Positions 31,150-39,382 of a DNA stretch of 64,000 bases are shown here, one piece after another. The notes under the pieces were generated by a model, which was not told the DNA's origin, ran no database searches, and was given only the letters and a program-made list of their open reading frames with translations. Source of the stretch: Vibrio panuliri (GTDB lineage Bacteria; Pseudomonadota; Gammaproteobacteria; Enterobacterales; Vibrionaceae); NCBI RefSeq assembly GCF_009938205.1, contig NZ_AP019655.1:744001-808000 (forward strand), written 5' to 3'. A program made the position numbers and the translations under genes. The stretch's first letter is position 1; every line of letters starts with the position of its first letter.

Positions 31150-31749
31150 ATGTTATTAGATTACGACCAATACCAAGCATTTATTTTCGATATGGATGGA
31201 ACCTTACTCGATACAATGCCTGCTCATTTAGATGCGTGGGAGTTAACGGCTCGAGAGTTTAGCTTTCCCTTTAGTCGTGAGTGGGTACATAGCATGGGAG
31301 GCATGCCAAGCAGCAAAATTGTTGAGCAGATTAACAGCAAATTTGCTCTTAACATCGACGCTTATGACGCTTCTCAATTCAAAATGGCTGCGTTTAAAAC
31401 CATGTCGAATGAAATAAATCCCATTGCCGCAACGCTTAATGTGCTCAATACCTATCATCAGACCAAGCGGATCGCGATTGGGACGGGGAGCCAGCGCGAG
31501 AGTGCCGAACGTTTACTCTCAGACTGTGGCTTAGCGGATAAAGTGGAAGTACTGGTTAGTGCCAATGATGTCGAGAATCATAAACCGTCCCCCGATACGT
31601 TTCTTAAAGCTGCCAATCTATTGCAAGTTGAGCCACAAAAGTGCTTAGTGTTTGAGGACACTGAACTTGGCAAGCAAGCGGCTCATGCTGCGGGAATGGA
31701 TTGTGTCATGGTGGTTGGCGAGGAGCTGGTATTTCATCCTTGCAGCTAA
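31150..31749 (+). CDS. HAD-superfamily sugar phosphatase, YqaB-like
   Basis: A 199-residue HAD hydrolase with the nucleophile motif FDMDGTLLDTMP, motif II TGSQRES, a motif III lysine in NHKPSPDTFL, and motif IV FEDTELG. The cap and length match the YqaB group, which dephosphorylates fructose-1-phosphate and similar small sugar phosphates. The ATG at 31150 is preceded by GTGAAG at suitable spacing. The GTG at 31135 lacks a ribosome binding site. It is a single gene that converges on gsk. Confidence 0.82.
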   Translation: MLLDYDQYQAFIFDMDGTLLDTMPAHLDAWELTAREFSFPFSREWVHSMGGMPSSKIVEQINSKFALNIDAYDASQFKMAAFKTMSNEINPIAATLNVLNTYHQTKRIAIGTGSQRESAERLLSDCGLADKVEVLVSANDVENHKPSPDTFLKAANLLQVEPQKCLVFEDTELGKQAAHAAGMDCVMVVGEELVFHPCS

Positions 31750-31770
31750 GCTTAGTTAGTTCAACATAAA

Positions 31771-31796
31771 ATTAAAGCCGCGTTCGCGGCTTTAAT
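31771..31796. terminator. Bidirectional terminator between yqaB-like gene and gsk
   Basis: ATTAAAGCCGCG (31771-31782) and CGCGGCTTTAAT (31785-31796) form a perfect 12-bp GC-rich stem with A and T flanks on either side, placed between convergent stops. Confidence 0.88.
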
Positions 31797-31798
31797 CA

Positions 31799-33103
31799 TT
31801 ATCTATCCCAGTATGCTTCTTCTAGGCTATCTTCTCGTTCTGGTAACGAGCTCGATAGGCGAGGAGAGTGCTGAGTGAGCACTTCATAGCTTACACGGTT
31901 TGCGTACTTACAAATCTGTGACAGTGATGAGTAAGTGAGGTAAGGGCGATCGTGCTTCATTGAGTCCGGCACCGTCACCACATGGAAGCTGTTTGCGGCA
32001 ATATCATGAAGCAAAGCTGATAAAGCGGCATCACCAGCACCGTTAGTGTTTTTAATCTCAATAGGGCCACCAAGGTAAGGACCAATGTGCGAGTACACTT
32101 TTTGCGGGGTGACACAATCCACTTTGCGCATAGCTCGGCTAAACTCGTAACGGTTAAACTCAGAGATCACACCGTGTTGCAGCATATAATCTGTTTCACG
32201 CAATGCTTCAACGTCACTGTAGCCCGCCATATAAAGACCATTAGGACCTGCGGTACACAGAACTAAGTCTACCCACTCAAGTGCGCGGTCTGCGGCTTGT
32301 AAAGGATCACTGATGCCAGTGAGTGCCAAGCCTTCCTCTTCGTTCATCGCGACAATCGTGATGTTTTCTTTGAGGTACTCTTGCCACCACTCTGCGTTAC
32401 CTTCGATCACCCATTTTGTTCCAAGGGTGAGAACGACAGGAACGTTCTTCGCTTTAGCGATCTCAATTGCGCGAGCAACTGCTTTTGGCATCGGATCTTC
32501 AGGTTTACCGCGCATAAGGTAGGATGAAACCACTAGAGCTGATGCTTTGTCGAAAACGCTTTCTGGAATGCTTTCTGGTTGAAGCTGGTTCATATGACCT
32601 TCGTTAATAGCGAAAGTACGTTCACCATCTTCAGTAATGAGTGTGTAACAACGACCAATTGGACCTTCAACCATTTGTAGATGGTTTAAGTTCATACGAG
32701 CAGATGTACGACATAGGTAACGATAAGCAAATGAACCTACTTCAATGTTACGTGACATAACACCGAGTAGCACTGACTTACTGTCAGCCAATACTGAGTA
32801 GTTGTGCAGCGTGTTGCCAATAGTGTCACCAGGATATTGATGAGTAATCAATCCACGCTCAACAAGCTCTACATAGAGCTCATCGGCTTTGTTTTCTTCA
32901 AGAACCAGTGAGTGGCCTTTACTCAGTCCATACTTAGAGAGAAATTCATCGTCCACGCGAGCTTCAATATCTACAATTGTTTGACCGACACCAACAATGA
33001 TTGGTCGATATAGCTTTGATGGTTGCTTCGCTTGGTTGACCAATGGATCACGGGCATGAGTTGGGAAATAGTGCTTAGATTTACGCTGACCTGGAAATTT
33101 CAT
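31799..33103 (-). CDS. gsk: Inosine/guanosine kinase
   Basis: Purine nucleoside salvage enzyme of 434 residues that phosphorylates inosine and guanosine with ATP. It is a PfkB-family kinase: the N-terminal VGVGQTIVDIEARVDD substrate region, GDTIGNTLHNYSVLAD, and the ATP/anion-hole motif NTNGAGDAALSALLHD near residue 350 with the catalytic Asp. The KFPGQRKSKHYFPTHARDPL opening matches E. coli Gsk. It is a monocistronic gene. Confidence 0.93.
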   Translation of the reverse strand: MKFPGQRKSKHYFPTHARDPLVNQAKQPSKLYRPIIVGVGQTIVDIEARVDDEFLSKYGLSKGHSLVLEENKADELYVELVERGLITHQYPGDTIGNTLHNYSVLADSKSVLLGVMSRNIEVGSFAYRYLCRTSARMNLNHLQMVEGPIGRCYTLITEDGERTFAINEGHMNQLQPESIPESVFDKASALVVSSYLMRGKPEDPMPKAVARAIEIAKAKNVPVVLTLGTKWVIEGNAEWWQEYLKENITIVAMNEEEGLALTGISDPLQAADRALEWVDLVLCTAGPNGLYMAGYSDVEALRETDYMLQHGVISEFNRYEFSRAMRKVDCVTPQKVYSHIGPYLGGPIEIKNTNGAGDAALSALLHDIAANSFHVVTVPDSMKHDRPYLTYSSLSQICKYANRVSYEVLTQHSPRLSSSLPEREDSLEEAYWDR

Positions 33104-33178
33104 CTTTAAGGGGGATTAAAAAATTTTCTGCATCATATCACATTGATGATAGATTTATTTCATCAAAATTTCACTTTA

Positions 33179-33210
33179 TTGTGCCAAACATCGCCGTTTG
33201 GCACAATTTT
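33179..33210. terminator. Hairpin downstream of the creA-like gene
   Basis: TTGTGCCAAAC (33179-33189) and GTTTGGCACAA (33196-33206) give a perfect 11-bp stem with a 6-base loop. On the minus strand it follows the creA-like stop by a few bases and probably ends that transcript. The T tract on the minus strand is poor. Confidence 0.7.
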
Positions 33211-33213
33211 GAG

Positions 33214-33684
33214 CTACTTCTCTGCTTGGTATAGGCCGTAAGCTTTGGTGCCCCATAGCGGTACGGTTGACAAGCTGTGCTTAAAACTACCGGACGTTTC
33301 TTTGGTTGAGTAGGATAGGTACATCAAGGTTTGATTTTCTGCATCAAAGATTCGACGAACTTTCATCGACTTAAAGAAGATGCTTTTTGACTTTTTAAAT
33401 ACCACTTCGCCGTCATTAGACTTGTCGATTTGCTGAATCATCTCAGGGGTAATTTCGCCTGTTTGTCGGCAAGAGATAGAGCTGTCGCTCGGGTCGGCCA
33501 AGCTAAAGTCCGCTTCAATAGAGGCGATATGGCAAGTTACGCCAGTTACGATAGGATCTTGAAGGTGGTTAAGCTTAATGTCTTTCATCGTGAAAAGCCC
33601 CAAGCTGACGTCTCCGACTTCGCCGCTATCACAGCCTGTTAATGCGGCACTAACCAACAGTAAAGTTGAAATCTGTTTTAACAT
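33214..33684 (-). CDS. CreA family protein, predicted lipoprotein
   Basis: A 156-residue CreA family member. The core TCHIASIEADFSLADPSDSSISCRQTGEI and GEVVFKKSKSIFFKSMKVRRIFDAENQTLMYLSYS aligns well with E. coli CreA, including two cysteines. Unlike E. coli CreA, the signal peptide ends in a lipobox (LLLVSAALTGC, Cys about residue 18), so it is probably a lipoprotein. The start at 33684 follows AGGAA, and a longer frame upstream has no such site. CreA function is unknown. Confidence 0.82.
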   Translation of the reverse strand: MLKQISTLLLVSAALTGCDSGEVGDVSLGLFTMKDIKLNHLQDPIVTGVTCHIASIEADFSLADPSDSSISCRQTGEITPEMIQQIDKSNDGEVVFKKSKSIFFKSMKVRRIFDAENQTLMYLSYSTKETSGSFKHSLSTVPLWGTKAYGLYQAEK

Positions 33685-33760
33685 AGTTGTTCCTATCAAT
33701 TTATAATCATTTAATACAATCATAAGCACTTTAGCGCACTATTAACACCAAAGATTATAT

Positions 33761-33840
33761 ACTCAAGTGACTTCAGTTCTCTGCCTTGTCTATAAACCAA
33801 CTTATTCTCGCCGAATCAAACACCTTGAGGTTACTTGAGT
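33761..33840. repeat. 80-bp intergenic inverted-repeat element, copy A
   Basis: The left end ACTCAAGTGACTTCAG (33761-33776) is inverted at the right end as CTTGAGGTTACTTGAGT (33824-33840), about 14 of 16 matching. Related arms occur near 24765-24783 and 56948-56980. All lie between genes. Confidence 0.6.
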
Positions 33841-33906
33841 TAATGCTTGTATTTGAACGCGACGGTGATTAAGCTTCACCAAGTAATTCTATCTGGCTAT
33901 AAACCT

Positions 33907-34425
33907 ATGACTCGTCACGTTCCGAAAATTGCCACCACCAAAAATGAATGGCTTTACCAACAAGTTGATGTTGAGTTTCCTACCAAAGAAAGTTTAACGG
34001 GTAGGGAACTGTACAAAACCTCAGTCGCAGAACGAAACTACGTGAACTTGGCAAACTATCTGGCGGATCACGATAAGCAGAACAGCTTTTCTGTAGATGA
34101 CATCTACCTTGTTGACTTTCATCGTTTAACGGTTCTGTTTTCACTGTTGCAGTCAAAACGATGGGCTAACGAAGAAGAGCAGCAGTTTATCGTGGAGTTT
34201 TTGACTCAGATAATTTACTCCGAACCATGTCAACTCTACCTTGGGTTTAAAGATGGAGAGCCTATGGCAGCGGCGATCGTGACTCAAAGCGATGAAGAAC
34301 TGTTAGTGTCTGATGTAACACTGGTTGACCCTGCATTGCAGGCGTCATTCATTCACGCGCTCGTTACTAAGAATGAAACAAGTAAATTGCTTGACGTGAT
34401 TAGTGATGCTTATCTTGAAATTTAA
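33907..34425 (+). CDS. Conserved hypothetical protein
   Basis: A 172-residue protein from the ATG at 33907. A TTG 20 codons upstream is possible but yields a part without clear coding character. It is soluble and mixed alpha/beta. Residues 90-140 (VEFLTQIIYSEPCQLYLGFKDGEPMAAAIVTQ) loosely resemble the central strands of an acetyltransferase (GNAT) fold, but no acetyl-CoA loop is visible, so this is not a functional call. It stands alone between the inverted-repeat element and the HD-GYP gene. Confidence 0.6.
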   Translation: MTRHVPKIATTKNEWLYQQVDVEFPTKESLTGRELYKTSVAERNYVNLANYLADHDKQNSFSVDDIYLVDFHRLTVLFSLLQSKRWANEEEQQFIVEFLTQIIYSEPCQLYLGFKDGEPMAAAIVTQSDEELLVSDVTLVDPALQASFIHALVTKNETSKLLDVISDAYLEI

Positions 34426-34495
34426 CGGATTATCAATAAGTTTCAATAGGGTGTGATATCTTGACTGTCATTTTGGTTTAATATGCAAAAAGACA

Positions 34496-36256
34496 GTGAA
34501 GTTACGACTGAAAAGTTGCCTAATAGTATCCGCCCTGTTCTGTAGTTCGGTGCCTGCAGAGCAGTGGCAAAGCAACAATGTACTTGTGTTACACTCCTAC
34601 GCACCCTCGTATCAATGGACCGCAGACATGCAGTCGGGCATTGAACAAGCCATTCTGGATAGCCAATCTAATATCACGCTCTCTATTGAGTACTTAGACA
34701 CTAAACGAATACTAGACAAGCAATATTTTAAACATTTTGAGCGCTACTTTGACGCAAAGTATCGTGACTATCATTTTGATGCTGTCTTGATTACCGACGA
34801 TGGTGCACTCTCCCTTATTAATCAGTGGCAAGACAATCCCCTTAAGGGCCTACCCATGGTTGCTGGTGGGATCAATAACCCTTTAGCCTCGCTCGACTCA
34901 GTCACCGATAAAAGTCATATCATTTTTGAACAGGATCAAATCGCTAAAACGCTTGAACTGATCGCCAATGTTAGACCAAACATGAAAACGCTTTACTATG
35001 TCTCTGACAGAAGCACCACCTCTGAGTTTATCCGCCAGCAAGTAAAGCAAGAGCTGAAAGGTAGCAGGCAACTCCAACTTAGAGAGATTCGCGATCTACC
35101 GCTAGACGAAGCGCTTAACCAACTGACGCATATCTCATCTCAAGATGCCGTCTTACTGACTCATTACAACACTGAAATTCTGAATAACCAGTACTATAGC
35201 TATAACTATCTCGCTCACCAGTTTTCTAGTCATAGTGCGGCTCCCGTGTTTGTGCTTTGGAAGTTTTACATCTCACAAGGCGTATTTGGGGGATATGTGC
35301 AAAACTCGAGTGAAATAGGGGCGCAAATGATTGCAGCACTCGGCGAGTTTATGTCATTTCCCACTGGAGGAGAGATTCAGCGCGGAGAGATCAACAAGCC
35401 GATGGTTGACTATCTCGCCATGCAGAGATTTGGGGTGGGTGCGCACCTGCTACCGGACAACACTCAGTACCTCAATGAACCTCAAAGCTATTTTAAGCAA
35501 AACTGGCATCTACTCAGTGCGGGTTTTGCGATTTTCCTCATTATGATGCTGGTGATTGTCACTCAAGCAGAGATGATTAGACAGAAACGTAAGATCAATA
35601 AGCAGAACAAGCGAATTGTTGGTTTGCACAAACGAACCTTGCAAACGCAAAAGGATATGATTGTTGTTCTTGGAGAGGCGATTGAGAGTCGCTCTGGAGA
35701 AACGGGTAACCACGTTAAAAGAGTGGCGAAGGTCTCTTATCTATTGGGGAAACTATACGGACTTTCTCACCGAGAACTTGAACTTATTGAAGTCGTTTCG
35801 CCGATGCATGATGTGGGTAAAATTGTCATTCCGGAGCATATTTTAGACAAGCCAGCGCAACTCGATGAAGATGAACGAGAAATAATGAAAACGCATACAA
35901 TTCATGGACATAAGTTGCTTAGTGCGAGTAAAGGGGATGTATTTAGGCTCTCTGCTTTGATTGCGTTGCAACATCATGAGCATTGGGATGGAAATGGCTA
36001 CCCGCATGGTATTGCAGAGCGCGATATCCACATCTTCTCAAGAATCACAGCCGTCGCCGATGTATTCGATGCGCTTCTCAGTGTGCGGTGCTATAAAAAA
36101 GCGTGGCCACTTGAAGACGTTATCGCATTATTTCAGCGTGAACGAGGAAAGCAGTTTGATCCAAATCTGACCGATTTGCTGATCGATAACATGCAGCAAT
36201 TTATAGATATCCGAAATATGTATCCAGATAACGAGAATCGCCATTCAAATACGTAA
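34496..36256 (+). CDS. HD-GYP cyclic-di-GMP phosphodiesterase with periplasmic sensor
   Basis: A 586-residue membrane signalling protein that probably degrades cyclic di-GMP. A signal/anchor (residues 1-21) is followed by a periplasmic substrate-binding-protein-like sensor (about 25-335, NVLVLHSYAPSYQWTADMQSGIEQA), a transmembrane helix (LLSAGFAIFLIMMLVIVTQA, about 340-360), a short coiled coil and a C-terminal HD-GYP domain. The HD-GYP metal and signature motifs MHDVGKI, HHEHWDGNGYPHG and DVFDALLS are intact. The GTG start at 34496 is the only start giving the signal sequence. It appears to be a single transcription unit. Confidence 0.85.
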   Translation: MKLRLKSCLIVSALFCSSVPAEQWQSNNVLVLHSYAPSYQWTADMQSGIEQAILDSQSNITLSIEYLDTKRILDKQYFKHFERYFDAKYRDYHFDAVLITDDGALSLINQWQDNPLKGLPMVAGGINNPLASLDSVTDKSHIIFEQDQIAKTLELIANVRPNMKTLYYVSDRSTTSEFIRQQVKQELKGSRQLQLREIRDLPLDEALNQLTHISSQDAVLLTHYNTEILNNQYYSYNYLAHQFSSHSAAPVFVLWKFYISQGVFGGYVQNSSEIGAQMIAALGEFMSFPTGGEIQRGEINKPMVDYLAMQRFGVGAHLLPDNTQYLNEPQSYFKQNWHLLSAGFAIFLIMMLVIVTQAEMIRQKRKINKQNKRIVGLHKRTLQTQKDMIVVLGEAIESRSGETGNHVKRVAKVSYLLGKLYGLSHRELELIEVVSPMHDVGKIVIPEHILDKPAQLDEDEREIMKTHTIHGHKLLSASKGDVFRLSALIALQHHEHWDGNGYPHGIAERDIHIFSRITAVADVFDALLSVRCYKKAWPLEDVIALFQRERGKQFDPNLTDLLIDNMQQFIDIRNMYPDNENRHSNT

Positions 36257-36274
36257 AATATGCAAAAGTGATGC

Positions 36275-36303
36275 AAACCGATTATTTAACAAATAGTCGG
36301 TTT
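36275..36303. other. Hairpin downstream of HD-GYP gene
   Basis: AAACCGATTAT and ATAGTCGGTTT pair with one G-U position around an 8-base A/T loop. There is no T tract after it on the plus strand. It may be a weak terminator or leader structure for the next gene. Confidence 0.4.
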
Positions 36304-36393
36304 GGATAACCTGAACTGTTAACTACAACCTTTCATATGTGCAAAATAAAATTAATAATTAGAGATGAAAAATAATTAGTAGAGGTTATTCAA

Positions 36394-37035
36394 ATGAATA
36401 AAACCCAGTGCGTCATCTTTGATTGTGAAGGAACTCTTGTCGACAGTGAAATCTTGTGCTGCCAAGCATTATCATCGGTATTTGAAACTTTCGGAGCAAC
36501 ACTTACGGTAGAGCAAGCGATGGACCATTTTGTTGGTGGGAAGCTCGCTGATATCTTAATGGATACTCGAGATAGGCTCGGTTTAAATATATCACTCGAT
36601 GTTTTAGAACCTCTCTATCGAGTGACGTTGAGGAATCTGTTTGAGTCTGAGCTCAAACCAATGCCAGGTGCGAAATCTTTATTGAAGTTTCTAACTGACA
36701 ACAATATCGAGTATTGTGTCGTTTCTAATGGCCCGAGAGACAAGATCGAACATGCGTTAGAACTAACAGGGCTACTCGATTACTTTGTGGGGAAAATCTA
36801 TTCTGCCTTTGACACTAACAGTTGGAAGCCAGAACCGGACTCGATTCTTTTCAGTGCCATGAGTATGGGGTACCGTCCGGAAGAATGTTTGTACATCGAT
36901 GATACGCCCAAGGGCTTAGAGGCTGGCGTGAGGGCCGGTATTAAGACCATTCAACTTGAAGGTGTCAGCAAATCCTCTTTTCCTGGTGTGTTTGGTTCAA
37001 TCCAAAGCTTAGAAGAAGTTGAAGAACTGGTATAA
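36394..37035 (+). CDS. HAD-superfamily hydrolase, YieH-like, with altered motif I
   Basis: A 213-residue HAD protein resembling E. coli YieH, a phosphatase of 6-phosphogluconate and related compounds. Shared features are the cap region, VVSNGPRDKIEHALELTGLLDYF, WKPEPDSILFSA with the motif III lysine, and motif IV YIDDTPKG. Motif I reads FDCEGTLVDS, so the general acid/base Asp two residues after the nucleophile is Glu. This may reduce or change activity. It is a single gene ending at a palindromic terminator. Confidence 0.8.
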   Translation: MNKTQCVIFDCEGTLVDSEILCCQALSSVFETFGATLTVEQAMDHFVGGKLADILMDTRDRLGLNISLDVLEPLYRVTLRNLFESELKPMPGAKSLLKFLTDNNIEYCVVSNGPRDKIEHALELTGLLDYFVGKIYSAFDTNSWKPEPDSILFSAMSMGYRPEECLYIDDTPKGLEAGVRAGIKTIQLEGVSKSSFPGVFGSIQSLEEVEELV

Positions 37036-37041
37036 ATTAGA

Positions 37042-37061
37042 AGAGACCCAATTGGGTCTCT
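37042..37061. terminator. Palindromic terminator between convergent genes
   Basis: AGAGACCCAATTGGGTCTCT is a perfect 20-base palindrome followed by CAGTTTTAG. It lies between the stops of the YieH-like gene and the zinc ribbon gene. Confidence 0.75.
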
Positions 37062-37066
37062 CAGTT

Positions 37067-37273
37067 TTAGTGGGCTCGCACTGAACTACTGTGCGAAACG
37101 TTCAGAATGACTTTAGGGGGGAGCGGTTCAAAAGAAACGATCTGCTTAACATCTTTGAAGAATGAGCCACACTGGGCGCAGAGCATTGCGCCAGAATCTG
37201 ACAGCATCAGTTCGTCACAGTTACATAACGGGCAGTGCTCTATCTCTTGAAAAGGGCGTAATTTGTCTTTCAC
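37067..37273 (-). CDS. Small zinc ribbon protein
   Basis: A 68-residue protein with two CxxC pairs, CPLC (residues 14-17) and CAQC (residues 32-35), spaced as in a zinc ribbon. No DNA-binding or enzyme domain accompanies them. The start is a GTG at 37273, supported by AGGAG six bases upstream. The role is unknown; similar small ribbons occur widely in Vibrio. Confidence 0.75.
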   Translation of the reverse strand: MKDKLRPFQEIEHCPLCNCDELMLSDSGAMLCAQCGSFFKDVKQIVSFEPLPPKVILNVSHSSSVRAH

Positions 37274-37592
37274 GATATCTCCTGCAGCAAAGTGATCAAA
37301 CGGTTTACCGCTTAAAGTTATAATTATTGTTATTGAAATTAAATTTCTGTTACTACTATATTGCGTATTCAGTTTAGTTCATAAGAGTTGATTGCAAATC
37401 AACTTTCTATCTATTTCGATTAACTATGGGACTCAACTCATGAATTATCGAAATAGGTTTAAAGCGTATCATTAGATGTTCATAGCAACGTAAGTTTTGT
37501 GTAAATTTACTAAGAGAATAGTCATTAATAAGCGATCGCTCCCAAATTTGGTTGCTTAAACATTGAATAAGAGCAAAAAAGAGAAGCAAAAA
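37274..37592. other. 319-bp intergenic region with two perfect inverted repeats
   Basis: It contains a hairpin AGTTGATT-GCA-AATCAACT (37386-37404) and, 6 bases on, the inverted pair CTATTTCGAT (37411-37420) and ATCGAAATAG (37447-37456). No open frame with a ribosome binding site is seen inside. It separates divergent genes, so it holds two promoters and could also encode a small RNA. Confidence 0.5.
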
Positions 37593-37913
37593 ATGAAAGC
37601 TGATTACTGTATTGTTTTAACCACAACAAATAGTGTAGAGAACAAACAAGCGATTATTAACGATTTGCTTGAGCAAGAGCTTGCCGCATGTATACAAAGT
37701 ATGGCGATAGACAGTCACTACGTTTGGCAAGGAGAAGTATGTTGCGATCAAGAAATCCTGTTGGTGATTAAAACCACTGACCGATGTTTCGAGCAGTTAC
37801 AACAACGACTTGTGGCACTGCATTGTTATGAAGTACCGCAAGTCGTGAAAGTGCCTTTTACTGATGGGTTTAACCCTTACTTAGCTTGGCTTGATGAAAA
37901 TACTCGACGTTGA
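37593..37913 (+). CDS. cutA: Divalent cation tolerance protein CutA
   Basis: A 106-residue trimeric PII-like protein linked to copper and divalent metal tolerance. The pattern IVLTTTNSVENKQAIINDLLEQELAACIQ, YVWQGEVCCDQEILLVIKTT and the conserved ending YEVPQVVKVPFTDGFNPYLAWL identify CutA1. The ATG at 37593 follows GAGAAG. A TTG 30 bases upstream is not needed. Its 3' end overlaps the convergent DUF2238 gene by 37 bases. Confidence 0.9.
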   Translation: MKADYCIVLTTTNSVENKQAIINDLLEQELAACIQSMAIDSHYVWQGEVCCDQEILLVIKTTDRCFEQLQQRLVALHCYEVPQVVKVPFTDGFNPYLAWLDENTRR

Positions 37914-38494
37914 AAAACCAATAAAGTGAGTGACGTTAGAGCGCCTAACGTGTCCATTAGCATATCTTTTTGAGCATCCCAGATATCGCCTTGTGAACCT
38001 AAGAAGGCGATACCCTCGTCGCCACCAGCAAGTTCTGCATACCACCACTCGATAATTTCATATCCAGCAGCGAGCGACATAATAGAAAACAAGCCAAACA
38101 GCAACGCGATGACGGGCTTAACGGCATGCTTTTTAATTAGGTACTCAGCAATCGGGTAGGCGTAAAATCCAATTGAAAAGTGAGCGACACGATCAAAGTG
38201 ATTTCTGTCTTGTGAACCAATCAGTTCGTTAAACCAATCGAAAGGGACTTCAGCAAAGGTGTATTTAGATCCTATGGTATGCATGAAGATCCAGACAAAC
38301 ATCAAAATGTAAGAAGTGTTGGAAAACTTGTAGTTGATTGAAAGTACCCAGATGATGCCAAGCGCCAATACCACAGGTATGATTTCGGCAATCCACACCG
38401 CTCGAGACATGGGCTCGATAGCTGAGAATACAAATACCGCCGAGTAAGCAAGGGTCAGTAGAGTTAAAGTTGTTAAACTACGTTTGTTATCCAT
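37877..38494 (-). CDS. DUF2238 (YjdF-like) inner membrane protein
   Basis: About 205 residues with six or so hydrophobic helices and the family signatures HTIGSKYTF, DRVAHFSIGFYAYPIAEYL and YEIIEWWYAEL, ending in DIWDAQKDMLMDTLGAL. These histidine/aspartate/glutamate motifs recall the VanZ-like group to which DUF2238 is related. Function is unknown. Starts at 38494, 38518 and 38539 are all possible, and none has a strong ribosome binding site. The gene end overlaps cutA on the opposite strand. Confidence 0.78.
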   Translation of the reverse strand: MDNKRSLTTLTLLTLAYSAVFVFSAIEPMSRAVWIAEIIPVVLALGIIWVLSINYKFSNTSYILMFVWIFMHTIGSKYTFAEVPFDWFNELIGSQDRNHFDRVAHFSIGFYAYPIAEYLIKKHAVKPVIALLFGLFSIMSLAAGYEIIEWWYAELAGGDEGIAFLGSQGDIWDAQKDMLMDTLGALTSLTLLVFQRRVFSSSQAK

Positions 38495-38539
38495 CAAAAT
38501 TGTCCATTTATTTGTCATGATGAAAGCATAGTAAAGCAT

Positions 38540-38581
38540 AATAAAACAGTGTTCAATTATTATTTTGAACGCTGTTTTATT
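38540..38581. other. Long hairpin in the DUF2238/J-domain divergent region
   Basis: AATAAAACAGTGTTCAA (38540-38556) and TTGAACGCTGTTTTATT (38565-38581) pair at 16 of 17 positions with an 8-base loop. It has T-rich ends on both strands like a bidirectional terminator, yet it sits in the leader of the DUF2238 gene. Confidence 0.7.
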
Positions 38582-38740
38582 TAGTGATTACGCAATAAAT
38601 GAATCGGTTAGTTAAAAGGGCGGGTAAAACTGAGGGCTTAGTTCAAAAGCCTGAGTACCAAGGTGAGTTTTTTATTGAACAGTAAAAAGTAAAATGAGTA
38701 AGCTACACTAGAAATAATGCCAACGTATTAAAGAGAAGTC

Positions 38741-39358
38741 ATGCAGAGTTGCCCACTTGCAAACATCAATAGCATTGAGAATCCACTTTTGTGGCCTATT
38801 TTTGAGGTATTGAAAAAAAGGCATAACGGTTGGAAAGTGCATACCTTAGCGAGCGAACTCATTGCCTTAGAGTTAATGCCAGTACTGGACGAGAAGCCGG
38901 AAAAAGATCTCTTTAAACGCAACTTTTTGATCATGAATGCACTCTATCAGTTGCAAGAGACACTCTATCCGGATCACTACGTGCAGGTGGAAGCAATGGA
39001 CATCGCGCTTTTGAGTAATCGCGGCGTGGTGCATAGACTTAGCCTTGATAATCAAGACCCACTACGTGACTACTACACCCAATGGCAGCATTACGAAGCT
39101 GAGCAAGGTGAAATAAGACGGCTTTTGGATGAGTTTTGGACGCGCTACCGTGATTTTGTTGGCAGTACTCAAGCAAAGTTTGGCGATGTTACTCGAGATA
39201 AAGCGCTTAGGGTGTTTGAACTTTCGGAAGGGGCGAGTGAACTTGAGATTCGAAAACGTTGGCGAAAACTCGCATTGAAATGGCACCCAGACAGACAAAA
39301 CGGAGACAGTGAGAAGTTCCGTTTAGTCTGTGAAGCTTGGAATGTGTTGCGCCTTTAA
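38741..39358 (+). CDS. J-domain protein with DNAJ-related N-terminal domain
   Basis: A 205-residue Hsp70 co-chaperone. Residues 5-130 match the DNAJ_related N-terminal region (ENPLLWPIFEVLKKRHNGWKVHTLASEL), and residues 153-205 form a C-terminal J domain with the essential HPD motif in LKWHPDRQNGDSEKF. The J domain is at the C-terminus, as in DjlA-like proteins, but there is no membrane anchor. Its client is unknown. Confidence 0.85.
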   Translation: MQSCPLANINSIENPLLWPIFEVLKKRHNGWKVHTLASELIALELMPVLDEKPEKDLFKRNFLIMNALYQLQETLYPDHYVQVEAMDIALLSNRGVVHRLSLDNQDPLRDYYTQWQHYEAEQGEIRRLLDEFWTRYRDFVGSTQAKFGDVTRDKALRVFELSEGASELEIRKRWRKLALKWHPDRQNGDSEKFRLVCEAWNVLRL

Positions 39359-39361
39359 AGA

Positions 39362-39381
39362 AAAAGCGCCGAAGCGCTTTT
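39362..39381. terminator. Terminator between J-domain gene and ATPase gene
   Basis: AAAAGCGC (39362-39369) and GCGCTTTT (39374-39381) with a CGAA tetraloop, flanked by A and T runs, lie between convergent stops. The stem is very close to the stop of the ATPase gene at 39383. Confidence 0.8.
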
Positions 39382-39382
39382 A

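Noticed and set aside
36275-36303. Intrinsic terminator after the HD-GYP gene
   Set aside because: The stem is reasonable but no T run follows on the plus strand, so it is kept only as a hairpin.
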